This document shows, piece after piece, positions 1-7,154 of a stretch of 13,860 nt of DNA. The translations under genes and the position numbers were made by a program. How positions within the stretch are numbered: position 1 is the first letter of the stretch; every line of letters begins with the position of its first letter. Source of the stretch: a bacterium (GTDB lineage: Bacteria > AUK180). Below the pieces are notes generated by a model that saw only the letters and a program-made list of their open reading frames with translations, had not been told where the DNA came from and made no database searches. The stretch is from NCBI GenBank assembly GCA_030622125.1, contig JAUXGM010000048.1:1-13860 (forward strand). Direction: 5' to 3'.

Positions 1-8
1 TAAAATAT

Positions 9-37
9 TTGAAAAAGGTCTGAATATTTGTTATTAT
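9..37 (+). promoter_or_regulatory. sigma-70-type promoter of the queA operon, near-leaderless
   Basis: The -35 TTGAAA lies at 9-14, a 17-base spacer follows, and the -10 TATTAT is at 32-37. Only six bases separate the -10 from the queA ATG at 44, so transcription should begin at or within a base or two of the start codon. No Shine-Dalgarno sequence lies in the usual position. The same geometry recurs before otsAB and before the gene at 7155. The boxes are seen directly; promoter activity is inferred. Confidence 0.6.
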
Positions 38-43
38 ATCTTT

Positions 44-1081
44 ATGAAAGATATTTACAGTATTGACGCTTATGCTTATGATCTGCCGAATGGAATGATT
101 GCCGGATATCCGACGGAAAAAAGGGAGAATTCAAATTTGCTTGTTTTAAATAAAGAAAACGGAAATATAGAGACAAAACAATTTTTTGACATTGTAGATT
201 TTTTTCAAAAGGGGGATCTTTTGCTTTTAAACAATACAAAGGTCTTTCCAGCCCGCTTTTACGGAAAAAAAAGAGAGACAAACGCAAAGATAGAGTTACT
301 TGTCCTTGATTATTCAAAAGAAAATGATCTCTGGACAGCTCTTTCAAGACCATTTAAAAGATTGAAAGAAAATTCCATTATCGATATTGGAGAAGATTTC
401 TATTGTGAGGTTATAAAATTACTTGGTGAAGGTAAGGTAAAAATAAGATTTAACGATCAAAATAATTTTTTTAGATTTGCAAAAAAATACGGGCATATTC
501 CTCTTCCGCCGTACCTAAAAAGAAATGATGAAGAAAGCGATAGATCACGGTATCAAACGGTTTATGCAAAGGTTAAAGGTGCAGTTGCAGCTCCAACCGC
601 CGGTCTTCATTTTACCGATGAGCTTTTATCAAGATTGAAGGATAAAGGTGTCAATATTGCCTATATTACATTACATACAGGATATGGAACATTTGCTCCA
701 ATGAATGTTAATGATATTAGGGATTTCAAGATACACTCCGAATATTTTGAGATAGAACCAAAGGTAGTAAATGATATTTGGGAAACAAAGGAGAACGGCG
801 GACAAATATTTTCCGTCGGAACAACAACAACAAGGGCGATTGAGTATGCCGTTAAAAATAAAAGAATACGATCAAAAGGAATGTGCGATCTCTATATCTA
901 CCCCGGTTATAAGTTCAAGGTAGTTGATCATCTTATAACAAATTTTCACCTTCCGAAAACCTCTTTACTGGTTCTTGTATCTGCGTTTGCAGGATATGAT
1001 AATATAATGAAAGGTTACAAATATGCTATTGAAAATGATTTTAGATTTTATAGTTATGGCGATGCAATGCTTATAATTTAA
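44..1081 (+). CDS. queA: S-adenosylmethionine:tRNA ribosyltransferase-isomerase QueA
   Basis: QueA transfers and isomerises the ribosyl part of S-adenosylmethionine onto preQ1 at the tRNA wobble position, giving epoxyqueuosine. The 345-residue protein has the family's usual length and motifs: NNTKVFPAR at 63-71, GHIPLPPY at 150-157, YQTVYA at 170-175, AAPTAGLHFT at 182-191, VGTTTTR at 258-264 and, near residue 300, TNFHLPKTSL. Two spots differ from the common form of the family: the linker after YQTVYA reads KVKGAV, and VGTTTTR stands where VGTTSVR is usual. It is a cytoplasmic tRNA-modification enzyme. It heads a run with queE (9 bases downstream), queC and a metallopeptidase gene. The ATG is chosen because homology begins there and a promoter ends just before it. 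No preQ1 riboswitch can fit in the few bases between the predicted transcript start and the ATG. Confidence 0.96.
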   Translation: MKDIYSIDAYAYDLPNGMIAGYPTEKRENSNLLVLNKENGNIETKQFFDIVDFFQKGDLLLLNNTKVFPARFYGKKRETNAKIELLVLDYSKENDLWTALSRPFKRLKENSIIDIGEDFYCEVIKLLGEGKVKIRFNDQNNFFRFAKKYGHIPLPPYLKRNDEESDRSRYQTVYAKVKGAVAAPTAGLHFTDELLSRLKDKGVNIAYITLHTGYGTFAPMNVNDIRDFKIHSEYFEIEPKVVNDIWETKENGGQIFSVGTTTTRAIEYAVKNKRIRSKGMCDLYIYPGYKFKVVDHLITNFHLPKTSLLVLVSAFAGYDNIMKGYKYAIENDFRFYSYGDAMLII

Positions 1082-1090
1082 CCGGTATAT

Positions 1091-1711
1091 ATGGATATAT
1101 GTGAGATATTTACCTCAATTCAAGGAGAAGGTCCCAACATCGGAAAGCCTACATTATTCATAAGATTGTCCGGTTGTAATTTAAATTGCCCTTACTGTGA
1201 TACAAAATATTGCTTTACCGAATCAAAAAGAATAGAAAAGAAAAAAATAATTGATATTATAAAAAATTCAGACAAAATGATCTGTTTTACAGGCGGAGAA
1301 CCACTTCTGCAAAAAAATGAGGTGTATGAAATTGTTACTTTTTTTTCAAAAAAAGAATTTGAGATCCAGACAAATGGAACAATAGCAATTAATAATAAAC
1401 TAAAGAATGTGATTTGGGCAATTGATATCAAAACGCCTTCATCAAAGGGATTTTTCAATAAAGATAATCTTAAACTGTTATCCGAAAATGACTGGGTAAA
1501 TTTTGTTATTGCAGATGATAGCGATCTTGACTGGGTTTATCTATTTTTGAGTGAAAATAAATTAAATACAGACAAGATTTATCTTACACCTGCTTATAGG
1601 GCAATGAACTATAGCGATCTTGCCGAAAAAATAGTTGATTGTAAGATAAAAAATGTACGGTTGGGAATTCAGATACATAAATTAATCTGGGGCGAGGAGA
1701 GAAAAAGATGA
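1091..1711 (+). CDS. queE: 7-carboxy-7-deazaguanine synthase (radical SAM) QueE
   Basis: QueE converts 6-carboxy-5,6,7,8-tetrahydropterin (CPH4) to 7-carboxy-7-deazaguanine using S-adenosylmethionine and a [4Fe-4S] cluster. The N-terminus shows the QueE signature EIFTSIQGEGPNIGKP and the radical-SAM cluster cysteines C29, C33 and C36 in the family spacing CxxxCxxC. FTGGEPLLQ is the SAM-binding glycine motif. At 206 residues it is typical of the short QueE type. The start has no clear ribosome binding site; it lies 9 bases after queA, so reinitiation or translational coupling is likely. The stop codon overlaps the queC start in ATGA. Its substrate normally comes from QueD, which is not in the window. 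Confidence 0.95.
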   Translation: MDICEIFTSIQGEGPNIGKPTLFIRLSGCNLNCPYCDTKYCFTESKRIEKKKIIDIIKNSDKMICFTGGEPLLQKNEVYEIVTFFSKKEFEIQTNGTIAINNKLKNVIWAIDIKTPSSKGFFNKDNLKLLSENDWVNFVIADDSDLDWVYLFLSENKLNTDKIYLTPAYRAMNYSDLAEKIVDCKIKNVRLGIQIHKLIWGEERKR

Positions 1712-2394
1712 AAAAAGCGGTGATTGTAGTTTCCGGTGGAATGGATTCCGCAGTGATAACGGGGACCGCAAAAAAAGAAGCTTATGAACTTTATCTATTG
1801 CATCTAAATTATGGGCAATTAACTGAAAAAAGAGAGCAGAAAGCTTTTTATGATATTTCAAAATTTTATAATGCGAAGGAAACAAAGGTTATAGATACAA
1901 GATTTTTAAGAGATATCGGAGGAAGCTCACTCGTTGGAGATGGAGCTATTCCTGAAAGTAAATCCATTGTTAATATAACAAAAAGAACCGATAATGATAT
2001 TCCATCGACTTATGTTCCTTTTAGAAATGGAATAATTATCAGTTTCGCTGTGGCTTGGGCAGAAAAAATATCGGCAGAGAAGGTATTTATCGGTGTAATT
2101 GAGGCTGATTCATCCGGCTATCCCGACTGTAGAAATGGATTTTATCGACATCTTAATGAAGCACTTTCAATAGGCACAAAAAATAAAATAATAATTGAAA
2201 CCCCTTTGATCCATAAAACAAAAGCGGATATCGTTAGATTGGGAACGAAGTTAAATGTTCCATTTGAACTTACATGGTCATGCTATCAGAATGAGGATAT
2301 TCCATGCGGAAAATGTGAATCCTGTTTGTTAAGAATGAGAGGATTTAAACAAGCGGGGATCAAAGATCCGTTGAATAAAAAAGATTCCCTGTAA
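1708..2394 (+). CDS. queC: 7-cyano-7-deazaguanine (preQ0) synthase QueC
   Basis: QueC is an ATP-dependent amidoligase/nitrile synthase that converts 7-carboxy-7-deazaguanine to preQ0. The PP-loop SGGMDS is at residues 9-14. GYPDCRNGFY is at 137-146. The C-terminal zinc site is formed by C192, C200, C203 and C206 in the stretch SCYQNEDIPCGKCESC. The length of 228 residues is normal. A strong ribosome binding site, AGGAGA at 1695-1700, lies inside the end of queE, and the queE stop overlaps the start by four bases. queE and queC are consecutive steps, which supports both calls. Confidence 0.96.
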   Translation: MKKAVIVVSGGMDSAVITGTAKKEAYELYLLHLNYGQLTEKREQKAFYDISKFYNAKETKVIDTRFLRDIGGSSLVGDGAIPESKSIVNITKRTDNDIPSTYVPFRNGIIISFAVAWAEKISAEKVFIGVIEADSSGYPDCRNGFYRHLNEALSIGTKNKIIIETPLIHKTKADIVRLGTKLNVPFELTWSCYQNEDIPCGKCESCLLRMRGFKQAGIKDPLNKKDSL

Positions 2395-2402
2395 AAAATA
2401 AT

Positions 2403-3074
2403 ATGGATATAAAAATTGAAAAAATAATTCGCAGCAAAAGAAGAACAATTGCATTACAGCTAACGGAAAATGCCGCCCTGATAGTTAGAGCACCATTTAA
2501 TGTGAGTGAGGATGCTATTTATAAAGTTATATCAAAACATGAAAATTGGATCGAGAAAAAGAAAGAAAAGATACTTTTATGGAATTCCAGGATAATAAAA
2601 AAAGAATTCGTTAACGGTGAACATTTTTTATATCTCGGCGATTATTACAATTTGACTATTGTTGATGACCCGAAATTTGCCCTGAAATTTGAAAATGGTT
2701 TTTATCTTTCAAGAAAATACCTGCCGTATGCAAAAGAAGTATTCATTATTTGGTACAAATATAAAGCATTGGAAAAGATCACTGAAAGAGTTGAATTGTA
2801 TGCAAAAGAAAATGGATTTAAATATAATAAAATCGGCATCACAAATGCTCAAAAACGATGGGGTTCATGTTCTTCGACCGGAAATCTCAATTTTACCTAT
2901 CGTTTGATAATGGCACCATTAAAAGTTATCGATTCCGTTGTTGTTCATGAGTTGGTTCATTTAATAGAAAAAAATCATTCTCAGGCATTTTGGGGGAAAG
3001 TGAATATAATAATGCCTGACAATAAAAGATACAATGATTGGCTTAAAAAAAATGGTTATACATTACAGGTTTAA
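2403..3074 (+). CDS. YgjP-type (DUF45) zinc metallopeptidase
   Basis: This is a 223-residue member of the YgjP/DUF45 family, related to SprT/WLM zincins. The zinc-binding motif HELVH is at residues 182-186 with a third histidine at 192, spaced as in the family. The preceding RWGSCSSTGNLNFTYRLIM stretch (152-170) is the other family hallmark. The N-terminal half, with many Lys and Glu residues, is the variable part. No signal peptide or membrane segment is visible, so it should be cytoplasmic. The ATG lies 8 bases after queC with no clear ribosome binding site, which suggests it belongs to the que operon. The physiological substrate of the family is not known to me, and its position gives no proof of a role in queuosine formation. 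Confidence 0.85.
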   Translation: MDIKIEKIIRSKRRTIALQLTENAALIVRAPFNVSEDAIYKVISKHENWIEKKKEKILLWNSRIIKKEFVNGEHFLYLGDYYNLTIVDDPKFALKFENGFYLSRKYLPYAKEVFIIWYKYKALEKITERVELYAKENGFKYNKIGITNAQKRWGSCSSTGNLNFTYRLIMAPLKVIDSVVVHELVHLIEKNHSQAFWGKVNIIMPDNKRYNDWLKKNGYTLQV

Positions 3075-3089
3075 TGCCTTGTTTTCTCT

Positions 3090-4301
3090 TCACTCACGCA
3101 CAAGAAAAAGAGTTTTAATATAGTCATTCAACAATCTTGTAATAAGAAAATTTTCCCTGACAATACTTTTACCATTTTTGCCTAATTCCTTACCAAGGTC
3201 TGGATGTCTTAATATTTCTATAATTCTATCTGCAAAACCTGAATAGTCCATAGGATCAAGTAGAAAACCATTTTTGCCATCTTTTATTTGGAGGGGGATT
3301 CCGCCAATATTTGAAGCTACAACCGGCTTTTCTTTCCATAATGCCTCTGTTACCGTTAAACCAAATCCCTCCCTGATTGATTTTTGAATGATCACATCTG
3401 AAACATTTTGTAGGATATTAACAAGTATATTGTTTTCAGCCGTTAAAAAAATAATATCTCCGTTTTCGAGTAATTTTTTTTCCTGTTTTACAAGTCTTTC
3501 ATATATCAAAATCCCTTCCGGGTCATCTGTTGCCATACTACCGCAAAGTATCAACCTACAATCAATTTTTTCCCTTACCTTCTTAAATATTTTTATTACA
3601 CCGGCTGGATCCTTCCATTTATCAAACCTTGAGATTTGGGTAATTATCGGTTTATCCGTTTTGATCTTAAATTTCTTTATGACTTTCTTTATTGTAGAAT
3701 AAGGAAGATTAATATTCTTTGGTGACAATGGATCAATCGCCGGAAGCATAACCTTTTGTTCTATGGGCAGATCCTTTTTTAGATAATTTTCGTTTGAGAC
3801 AATAAGCATATTATATCGTATTATGAATCTTTTAAAGTATTCCCATAAAAGATCATTCGGCTTTGAAAATTCTATATGAAATCTTAATAACCAGGGCTGT
3901 TGTTTAGAATAAAAATTGATAAGGGGTAGTGGCTGTGGATCATGAATTATTACATAATCATGATCGATGTGGGTAAAGACAGCAAAATTTTCATTTGTCT
4001 GACGATAGATACTTTTTTTCATTTCAGTAAGATTAATAGTGTCTCCTTGAAGAGCATTGTGAAACTTTTTTGTAATCGTGAAAAAATCCGGAGTTCCATG
4101 CAGAACCCGCCAGCCCGTATGGACTCCCACATCATTCATCAATGGCACAAATGAAGAAAGCATCTCGGCAACCCCACCACCCTGTGCAGTTGAGTTAATA
4201 TGGAGAATATGTATTCCCTGAAGTTTTTGTGCATTTTTATATATCTCAGCAACCTTATTGATACCAATAATGTCAAGATAATTCTCAATTTTTTTGCGCA
4301 T
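3090..4301 (-). CDS. treT: TreT-type trehalose glycosyltransferring synthase (GT4)
   Basis: TreT enzymes reversibly join an NDP-glucose to free glucose to form trehalose. The 403-residue protein has the family's distinctive N-terminal half, HINSTAQGGGVAEMLSSF at 34-51 and GWRVLHGTPDFF at 63-74, then HDPQPLPLI at 120-128. The nucleotide-sugar half contains SRFDKWKDP at 224-232 and EGFGLTVTE at 311-319, whose two glutamates form the GT4 E-x7-E motif. The ribosome binding site GAGGT at 4309-4313 supports the chosen start. It is the second gene of an operon with otsAB, 34 bases after that stop codon. Its 3' end meets the metallopeptidase gene head-on with only 15 bases between the stops, and I see no convincing bidirectional terminator there. 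Other GT4 enzymes are possible, but the HINSTAQGGG and HDPQP motifs favour TreT. Confidence 0.87.
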   Translation of the reverse strand: MRKKIENYLDIIGINKVAEIYKNAQKLQGIHILHINSTAQGGGVAEMLSSFVPLMNDVGVHTGWRVLHGTPDFFTITKKFHNALQGDTINLTEMKKSIYRQTNENFAVFTHIDHDYVIIHDPQPLPLINFYSKQQPWLLRFHIEFSKPNDLLWEYFKRFIIRYNMLIVSNENYLKKDLPIEQKVMLPAIDPLSPKNINLPYSTIKKVIKKFKIKTDKPIITQISRFDKWKDPAGVIKIFKKVREKIDCRLILCGSMATDDPEGILIYERLVKQEKKLLENGDIIFLTAENNILVNILQNVSDVIIQKSIREGFGLTVTEALWKEKPVVASNIGGIPLQIKDGKNGFLLDPMDYSGFADRIIEILRHPDLGKELGKNGKSIVRENFLITRLLNDYIKTLFLVRE

Positions 4302-4335
4302 AATAATTACCTCGTTTGTGTTCCAACTTTTTTTT

Positions 4336-6498
4336 TCATAAAAATTCCTCTAATAATTCTCTTACATTTAAGTATGAGCTTACCCTGAATCTTGCCTTTG
4401 TATCTTCGGTACCAACTTTTATTGAATATCCGTTTTGAGATACAACTTCAAAGAGATCTTCATCCGTTTTATCGTCTCCTATCGCTAATATAAAATCCCA
4501 ATTGTTTCTTGAAATAATAAAAGAAGCCGTTTTTCCTTTATTAATGTTCTTATTCTTTATCTCAATTATTTTGTTGCCTTCAAAAATTCCAAGATCAAGA
4601 TCAGAAGCTAAATCCCGAACTATATCCATAAGCTCATTTTTTCTTACAGCAGCAAGTTCGCTATCTACATTTCTAAAATGCCATACCAATGAATACTCCT
4701 TTTCTTCTAAAAATGAACCGGGTGTTCTAATTACTTGAAAATTAATCAATGGCGTAATCCTTTTTTTCCATTTATTTGTCAATCTTGTTATGAGTTTCCA
4801 ATCACCATCCATCTTTATCCATACTCCATGTTCTGCAATCAATCCCACTTCCACCCCTTTAAACCATTTATCTAAGGTTTTCCTATCTCTGCCACTTACC
4901 AAAACAACTTTATTCCTTTCGTCTCTCAGGATGGATTTAATTAAAGAAAGAAGTTTTTTATCCGGCTTTGCTTTTTGTGGATCTTTGGAAAAAGGAACAA
5001 GGGTACCATCATAATCTAATAGAAGTAATCTCCTTTTACTCTCGTGGAAATCACTGACCAAATTCTCTTTTTCTTCCGAGGTCAAAAGATTTACAATCCT
5101 TTTTTCTTCAATAGAATTTAATTTTTCTATAAATAAATTTGCCCATTTTTTAATAGTTAAATTCTTCAAGATGTATTGCATCTTTGATAATCTTTCTTTT
5201 TGTTCTTTTTTGGACATAGTAAGTGCTTTTTTTATGGCATCACAAACCTCATATTTATTATTTGGATTAACGATCAATGCATCTCCCAGTTCATTTGCAG
5301 CACCGGCTGTTTCACTTAAAATTAGAACCCCATTCTCTCCGTTTTTTGCTGCCACAAACTCTTTCGCAATAAGATTCATACCATCTCTAATCGGGGTTAC
5401 AATGGCAATATCAGCGGCACTATAGAGAGCAACCAACTTGGAAAAAGAGATGGCTTTATAAAGATACCAAATAGGTACCCAACCAAGTGTGCCGTATTTC
5501 CCGTTTATCTTTCCTACAAGTTGGTCAACTCTAACTTTAAGATTTGCATATGTCTTGACTTTTACTCTTGAAGGAACCTCTACCATTATTACCGTCACTT
5601 TTTCTTTATACTCGGGGTAAATTTCCAAAAAGAGCTCAAATGCTTCCAACCTTTTTATGATCCCTTTTGTGTAATCTAATCGATCAACCGAAATGATTAT
5701 CTTTCTACCTTTTGCTTCTTTTTTTATGGATTGTTTTTCCTTATAAACCAATTTTAAATGGGATGTTTTATTGAATTTTTTATAATCAATTCCCATTGGG
5801 AAAGCATCTGCCTTTATATCTCTGTTTTTATAATTGATCTGAGTAAATGAACTTTCATATCCCAATATGCGTAAAACACTACTTAAAAAATGCCTTACAT
5901 AATCATAAGTATGAAATCCTATAAGATCAGATCCAAGGAGTCCTTCAAGCAATTCTCTTCGCCATGGAAGTAATCTGAATATTTCAAACGAAGGAAATGG
6001 AATATGGAGAAAAAAACCTATTTTAATATTGGGTAATTTTTCCCTAATAAAATTAGGGAGAAGCATTAGATGGTAATCGTGAATCCAGATGGAATCATTC
6101 TCTTCAATATTTTTCAATATAATCCGTGCAAATTTTTTATTTACCAATTTATAATAATCCCAAAACTTTTGGTTATATATGACATATTGAGGAAAATAGT
6201 GAAAGAGCGGCCAGAGAGTATTATTGCTAAAACCGGAATAATAATTACTAATATCGGACTCTGAGAGAAATATCGGAATAGATCGATATTCTTCAAAAAG
6301 AAACTTTTTTATATTACTTTTTTCATTTTTGTCATCTGTTATAATTCCCGGCCAACCTATCCACAGGCAATTATTATTTTTGTAAAAAGAGGAAAGCCCC
6401 GTAGCAAGTCCGCCGCCACTGTTTTTATATTTAATACCGGCTCTTCCTCTTGTTACTGTTACGGGTAATCTGTTTGAAACGAGAATAATCCTTTTCAT
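4336..6498 (-). CDS. otsAB: fused trehalose-6-phosphate synthase/phosphatase (OtsA-OtsB)
   Basis: This bifunctional enzyme makes trehalose-6-phosphate from NDP-glucose and glucose-6-phosphate, then dephosphorylates it. Residues 1 to about 470 are a GT20 synthase: SNRLPV near the start (R10), GGGLATGL at 28-35, IHDYHLMLLP at 139-148, FFLHIPFPSFE at 162-172, VDRLDYTKG at 271-279 (R273, K278) and RDGMNL at 371-376 followed by E380. Residues from about 488 are a HAD phosphatase: nucleophile motif DYDGT at 495-499, SGR at 535-537, lysine K654 or K656, and GDDKTDED at 674-681. All expected catalytic residues appear present, so both halves should be active. The ATG at 6498 is preferred to the TTG one codon upstream, giving 720 residues. 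There is no room for a Shine-Dalgarno sequence if transcription starts as the promoter predicts. It is transcribed ahead of treT. Confidence 0.94.
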   Translation of the reverse strand: MKRIILVSNRLPVTVTRGRAGIKYKNSGGGLATGLSSFYKNNNCLWIGWPGIITDDKNEKSNIKKFLFEEYRSIPIFLSESDISNYYSGFSNNTLWPLFHYFPQYVIYNQKFWDYYKLVNKKFARIILKNIEENDSIWIHDYHLMLLPNFIREKLPNIKIGFFLHIPFPSFEIFRLLPWRRELLEGLLGSDLIGFHTYDYVRHFLSSVLRILGYESSFTQINYKNRDIKADAFPMGIDYKKFNKTSHLKLVYKEKQSIKKEAKGRKIIISVDRLDYTKGIIKRLEAFELFLEIYPEYKEKVTVIMVEVPSRVKVKTYANLKVRVDQLVGKINGKYGTLGWVPIWYLYKAISFSKLVALYSAADIAIVTPIRDGMNLIAKEFVAAKNGENGVLILSETAGAANELGDALIVNPNNKYEVCDAIKKALTMSKKEQKERLSKMQYILKNLTIKKWANLFIEKLNSIEEKRIVNLLTSEEKENLVSDFHESKRRLLLLDYDGTLVPFSKDPQKAKPDKKLLSLIKSILRDERNKVVLVSGRDRKTLDKWFKGVEVGLIAEHGVWIKMDGDWKLITRLTNKWKKRITPLINFQVIRTPGSFLEEKEYSLVWHFRNVDSELAAVRKNELMDIVRDLASDLDLGIFEGNKIIEIKNKNINKGKTASFIISRNNWDFILAIGDDKTDEDLFEVVSQNGYSIKVGTEDTKARFRVSSYLNVRELLEEFL

Positions 6499-6505
6499 CA
6501 ACTAT

Positions 6506-6534
6506 ATTATACCACAAAATTCAAAAAGTATCAA
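6506..6534 (-). promoter_or_regulatory. near-consensus sigma-70 promoter of otsAB-treT, leaderless
   Basis: Read on the minus strand, the -35 is TTGATA (6534-6529), the spacer is exactly 17 bases and the -10 is the perfect TATAAT (6511-6506). Seven bases follow before the ATG at 6498, so the transcript should start within a base or two of the ATG. It is the strongest core promoter in the window by sequence. Confidence 0.75.
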
Positions 6535-6585
6535 CTATTAATTTGACATTTGAAGAAAAAGGTAATAAGAGAATAAGGGAATAAG

Positions 6586-6720
6586 TAAAACAATATTAAA
6601 TTCCATTCCAAACAAAGGAGGGACATACCTCATCAAACTGATTTTTTTTGTTGAGGTGTGTCCCGGATTCTTCCTTAGATAACGATATACCTCCCGAAAA
6701 CAATATAGACAAAGGAAATA
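6586..6720 (+). repeat. hairpin-plus-tail interspersed repeat, copy A
   Basis: This is a full copy of a family also present at 12589-12988. It has three parts. The left motif TAAAACAATATTAAA is at 6586-6600. A hairpin follows at 6620-6664: GGGACATACCTCA (6620-6632) pairs with TGAGGTGTGTCCC (6652-6664), and an inner CAAA/TTTG extension lies beyond a T-T mismatch. The conserved tail runs from 6665 to 6720 and contains TTCCTTAGATAACGATA, then CTCCCGAAAAC. No open reading frame fits it. GGAG stands at the foot of the hairpin, as in some REP elements, but no transposase is present in the window. The function is unknown, and the strand given is only by the orientation of the tail. Confidence 0.75.
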
Positions 6721-6728
6721 GAATTACT

Positions 6729-6776
6729 GTGTCCCGGACTCTTCCTTAGATAACGATAGACCACCCGAAAACGATA
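6729..6776 (+). repeat. hairpin repeat family, tail-only copy B
   Basis: The stretch begins GTGTCCCGGACTCTTCC and continues through TTAGATAACGATAGACCA and CCCGAAAACGATA. It matches the right arm and tail of the full copies but has no left arm. It follows copy A by 8 bases and ends 5 bases before the parS-like site. It looks like a deletion product or a partial duplication. Confidence 0.7.
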
Positions 6777-6781
6777 AACAA

Positions 6782-6797
6782 TGTTTCACATGAAACA
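6782..6797. other. parS-like ParB binding site
   Basis: TGTTTCACATGAAACA differs from the general bacterial parS consensus TGTTNCACGTGAAACA by one base, in the central CG (here CA). The arms are perfect and extend to nine bases each (6780-6799). The only ParB gene in the window starts 2.6 kb away and parA starts 1.85 kb away. The sequence match is direct; ParB binding is inferred. Confidence 0.75.
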
Positions 6798-7120
6798 TTT
6801 TAGTTTTCTACTGTTATTCCAAAGTCAAAATGTTAAGTTTTTATTCCTCTAAAAAAAATATTGTAAATGTCTTTTTGAACGACATTTGAAGATTTAGTAA
6901 ATAGGAGTTGCGTTCCGATAGGAAAAATTACAATTTGTTTGAACGAAGTGAGTTATTGAATTTTAGCAACGGATATTTATGGTCAAATATTTTTGAAAAT
7001 CTGAAACGGAGGCAAAAAGATATTGCAATAATTTAAAAATAATTTAGAAAACCTTAACATTTTCACGTAGTAAAATCTCTTAACATTTTCATTTAGTAAC
7101 AATAATTTTAGTTTTCTACT
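6797..7120. mobile_element. inverted-repeat block between 16-base direct repeats, MITE-like remnant
   Basis: The 16-mer ATTTTAGTTTTCTACT occurs perfectly at 6797-6812 and 7105-7120. Just inside lie imperfect inverted ends: 6813-6837 and the reverse complement of 7079-7103 agree at about 19 of 25 positions, including an unbroken 11 bases (AAAATGTTAAG and CTTAACATTTT). The interior has no believable reading frame. It contains a hairpin AAATGTC (6865-6871) with GACATTT (6881-6887), and the 10-base palindrome TATTGCAATA at 7021-7030. This layout resembles a small non-autonomous transposon with flanking duplication, but 16 bases is long for a target duplication and AT-rich sequence favours chance matches. 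The right direct repeat also overlaps the -35 box of the next gene. Confidence 0.4.
7053..7099 (+). repeat. two direct repeats, 26-base period, upstream of the gene at 7155
   Basis: CTTAACATTTTCACGTAGTAA at 7053-7073 is repeated as CTTAACATTTTCATTTAGTAA at 7079-7099, with only two differences over 21 bases. The second copy ends 20 bases before the -35 box at 7120. They could be regulator-binding sites for the downstream operon or a duplicated end of the inverted-repeat block that contains them. Confidence 0.55.
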
Positions 7121-7148
7121 TGAAAAAAAATGATTTTTTTAGTAAATT
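7120..7148 (+). promoter_or_regulatory. candidate promoter of the 7155-parA-parB operon, near-leaderless
   Basis: TTGAAA at 7120-7125 is followed by a 17-base spacer and TAAATT at 7143-7148, a weak -10. Six bases separate it from the ATG at 7155. There is no Shine-Dalgarno sequence upstream of that ATG. The geometry matches the queA and otsAB promoters, which raises confidence despite the poor -10. Confidence 0.45.
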
Positions 7149-7154
7149 ATATTT

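Noticed and set aside
1-43. preQ1 riboswitch before queA
   Set aside because: The promoter boxes fill this segment and leave no transcribed leader; no preQ1 aptamer features are seen.
42-353. Antisense open frame across queA, and similar shadow frames inside the other genes
   Set aside because: They lie wholly inside genes with strong family motifs, have no ribosome binding sites and show low-complexity, Phe/Ser/Ile-rich translations typical of AT-rich complement strands.
3075-3125. Bidirectional terminator between the convergent operons
   Set aside because: Only a weak CTTGT/ACAAG pairing with a large loop is visible and no clean stem plus T-run on either strand.
6499-6501. TTG as the otsAB start codon
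   Set aside because: The ATG immediately after it fits the family N-terminus and the predicted transcript start better.
6543-6571. Plus-strand promoter starting with TTGACA
   Set aside because: The -35 match is perfect, but no -10 box occurs at 16-18 bases and no gene follows on that strand for 600 bases.
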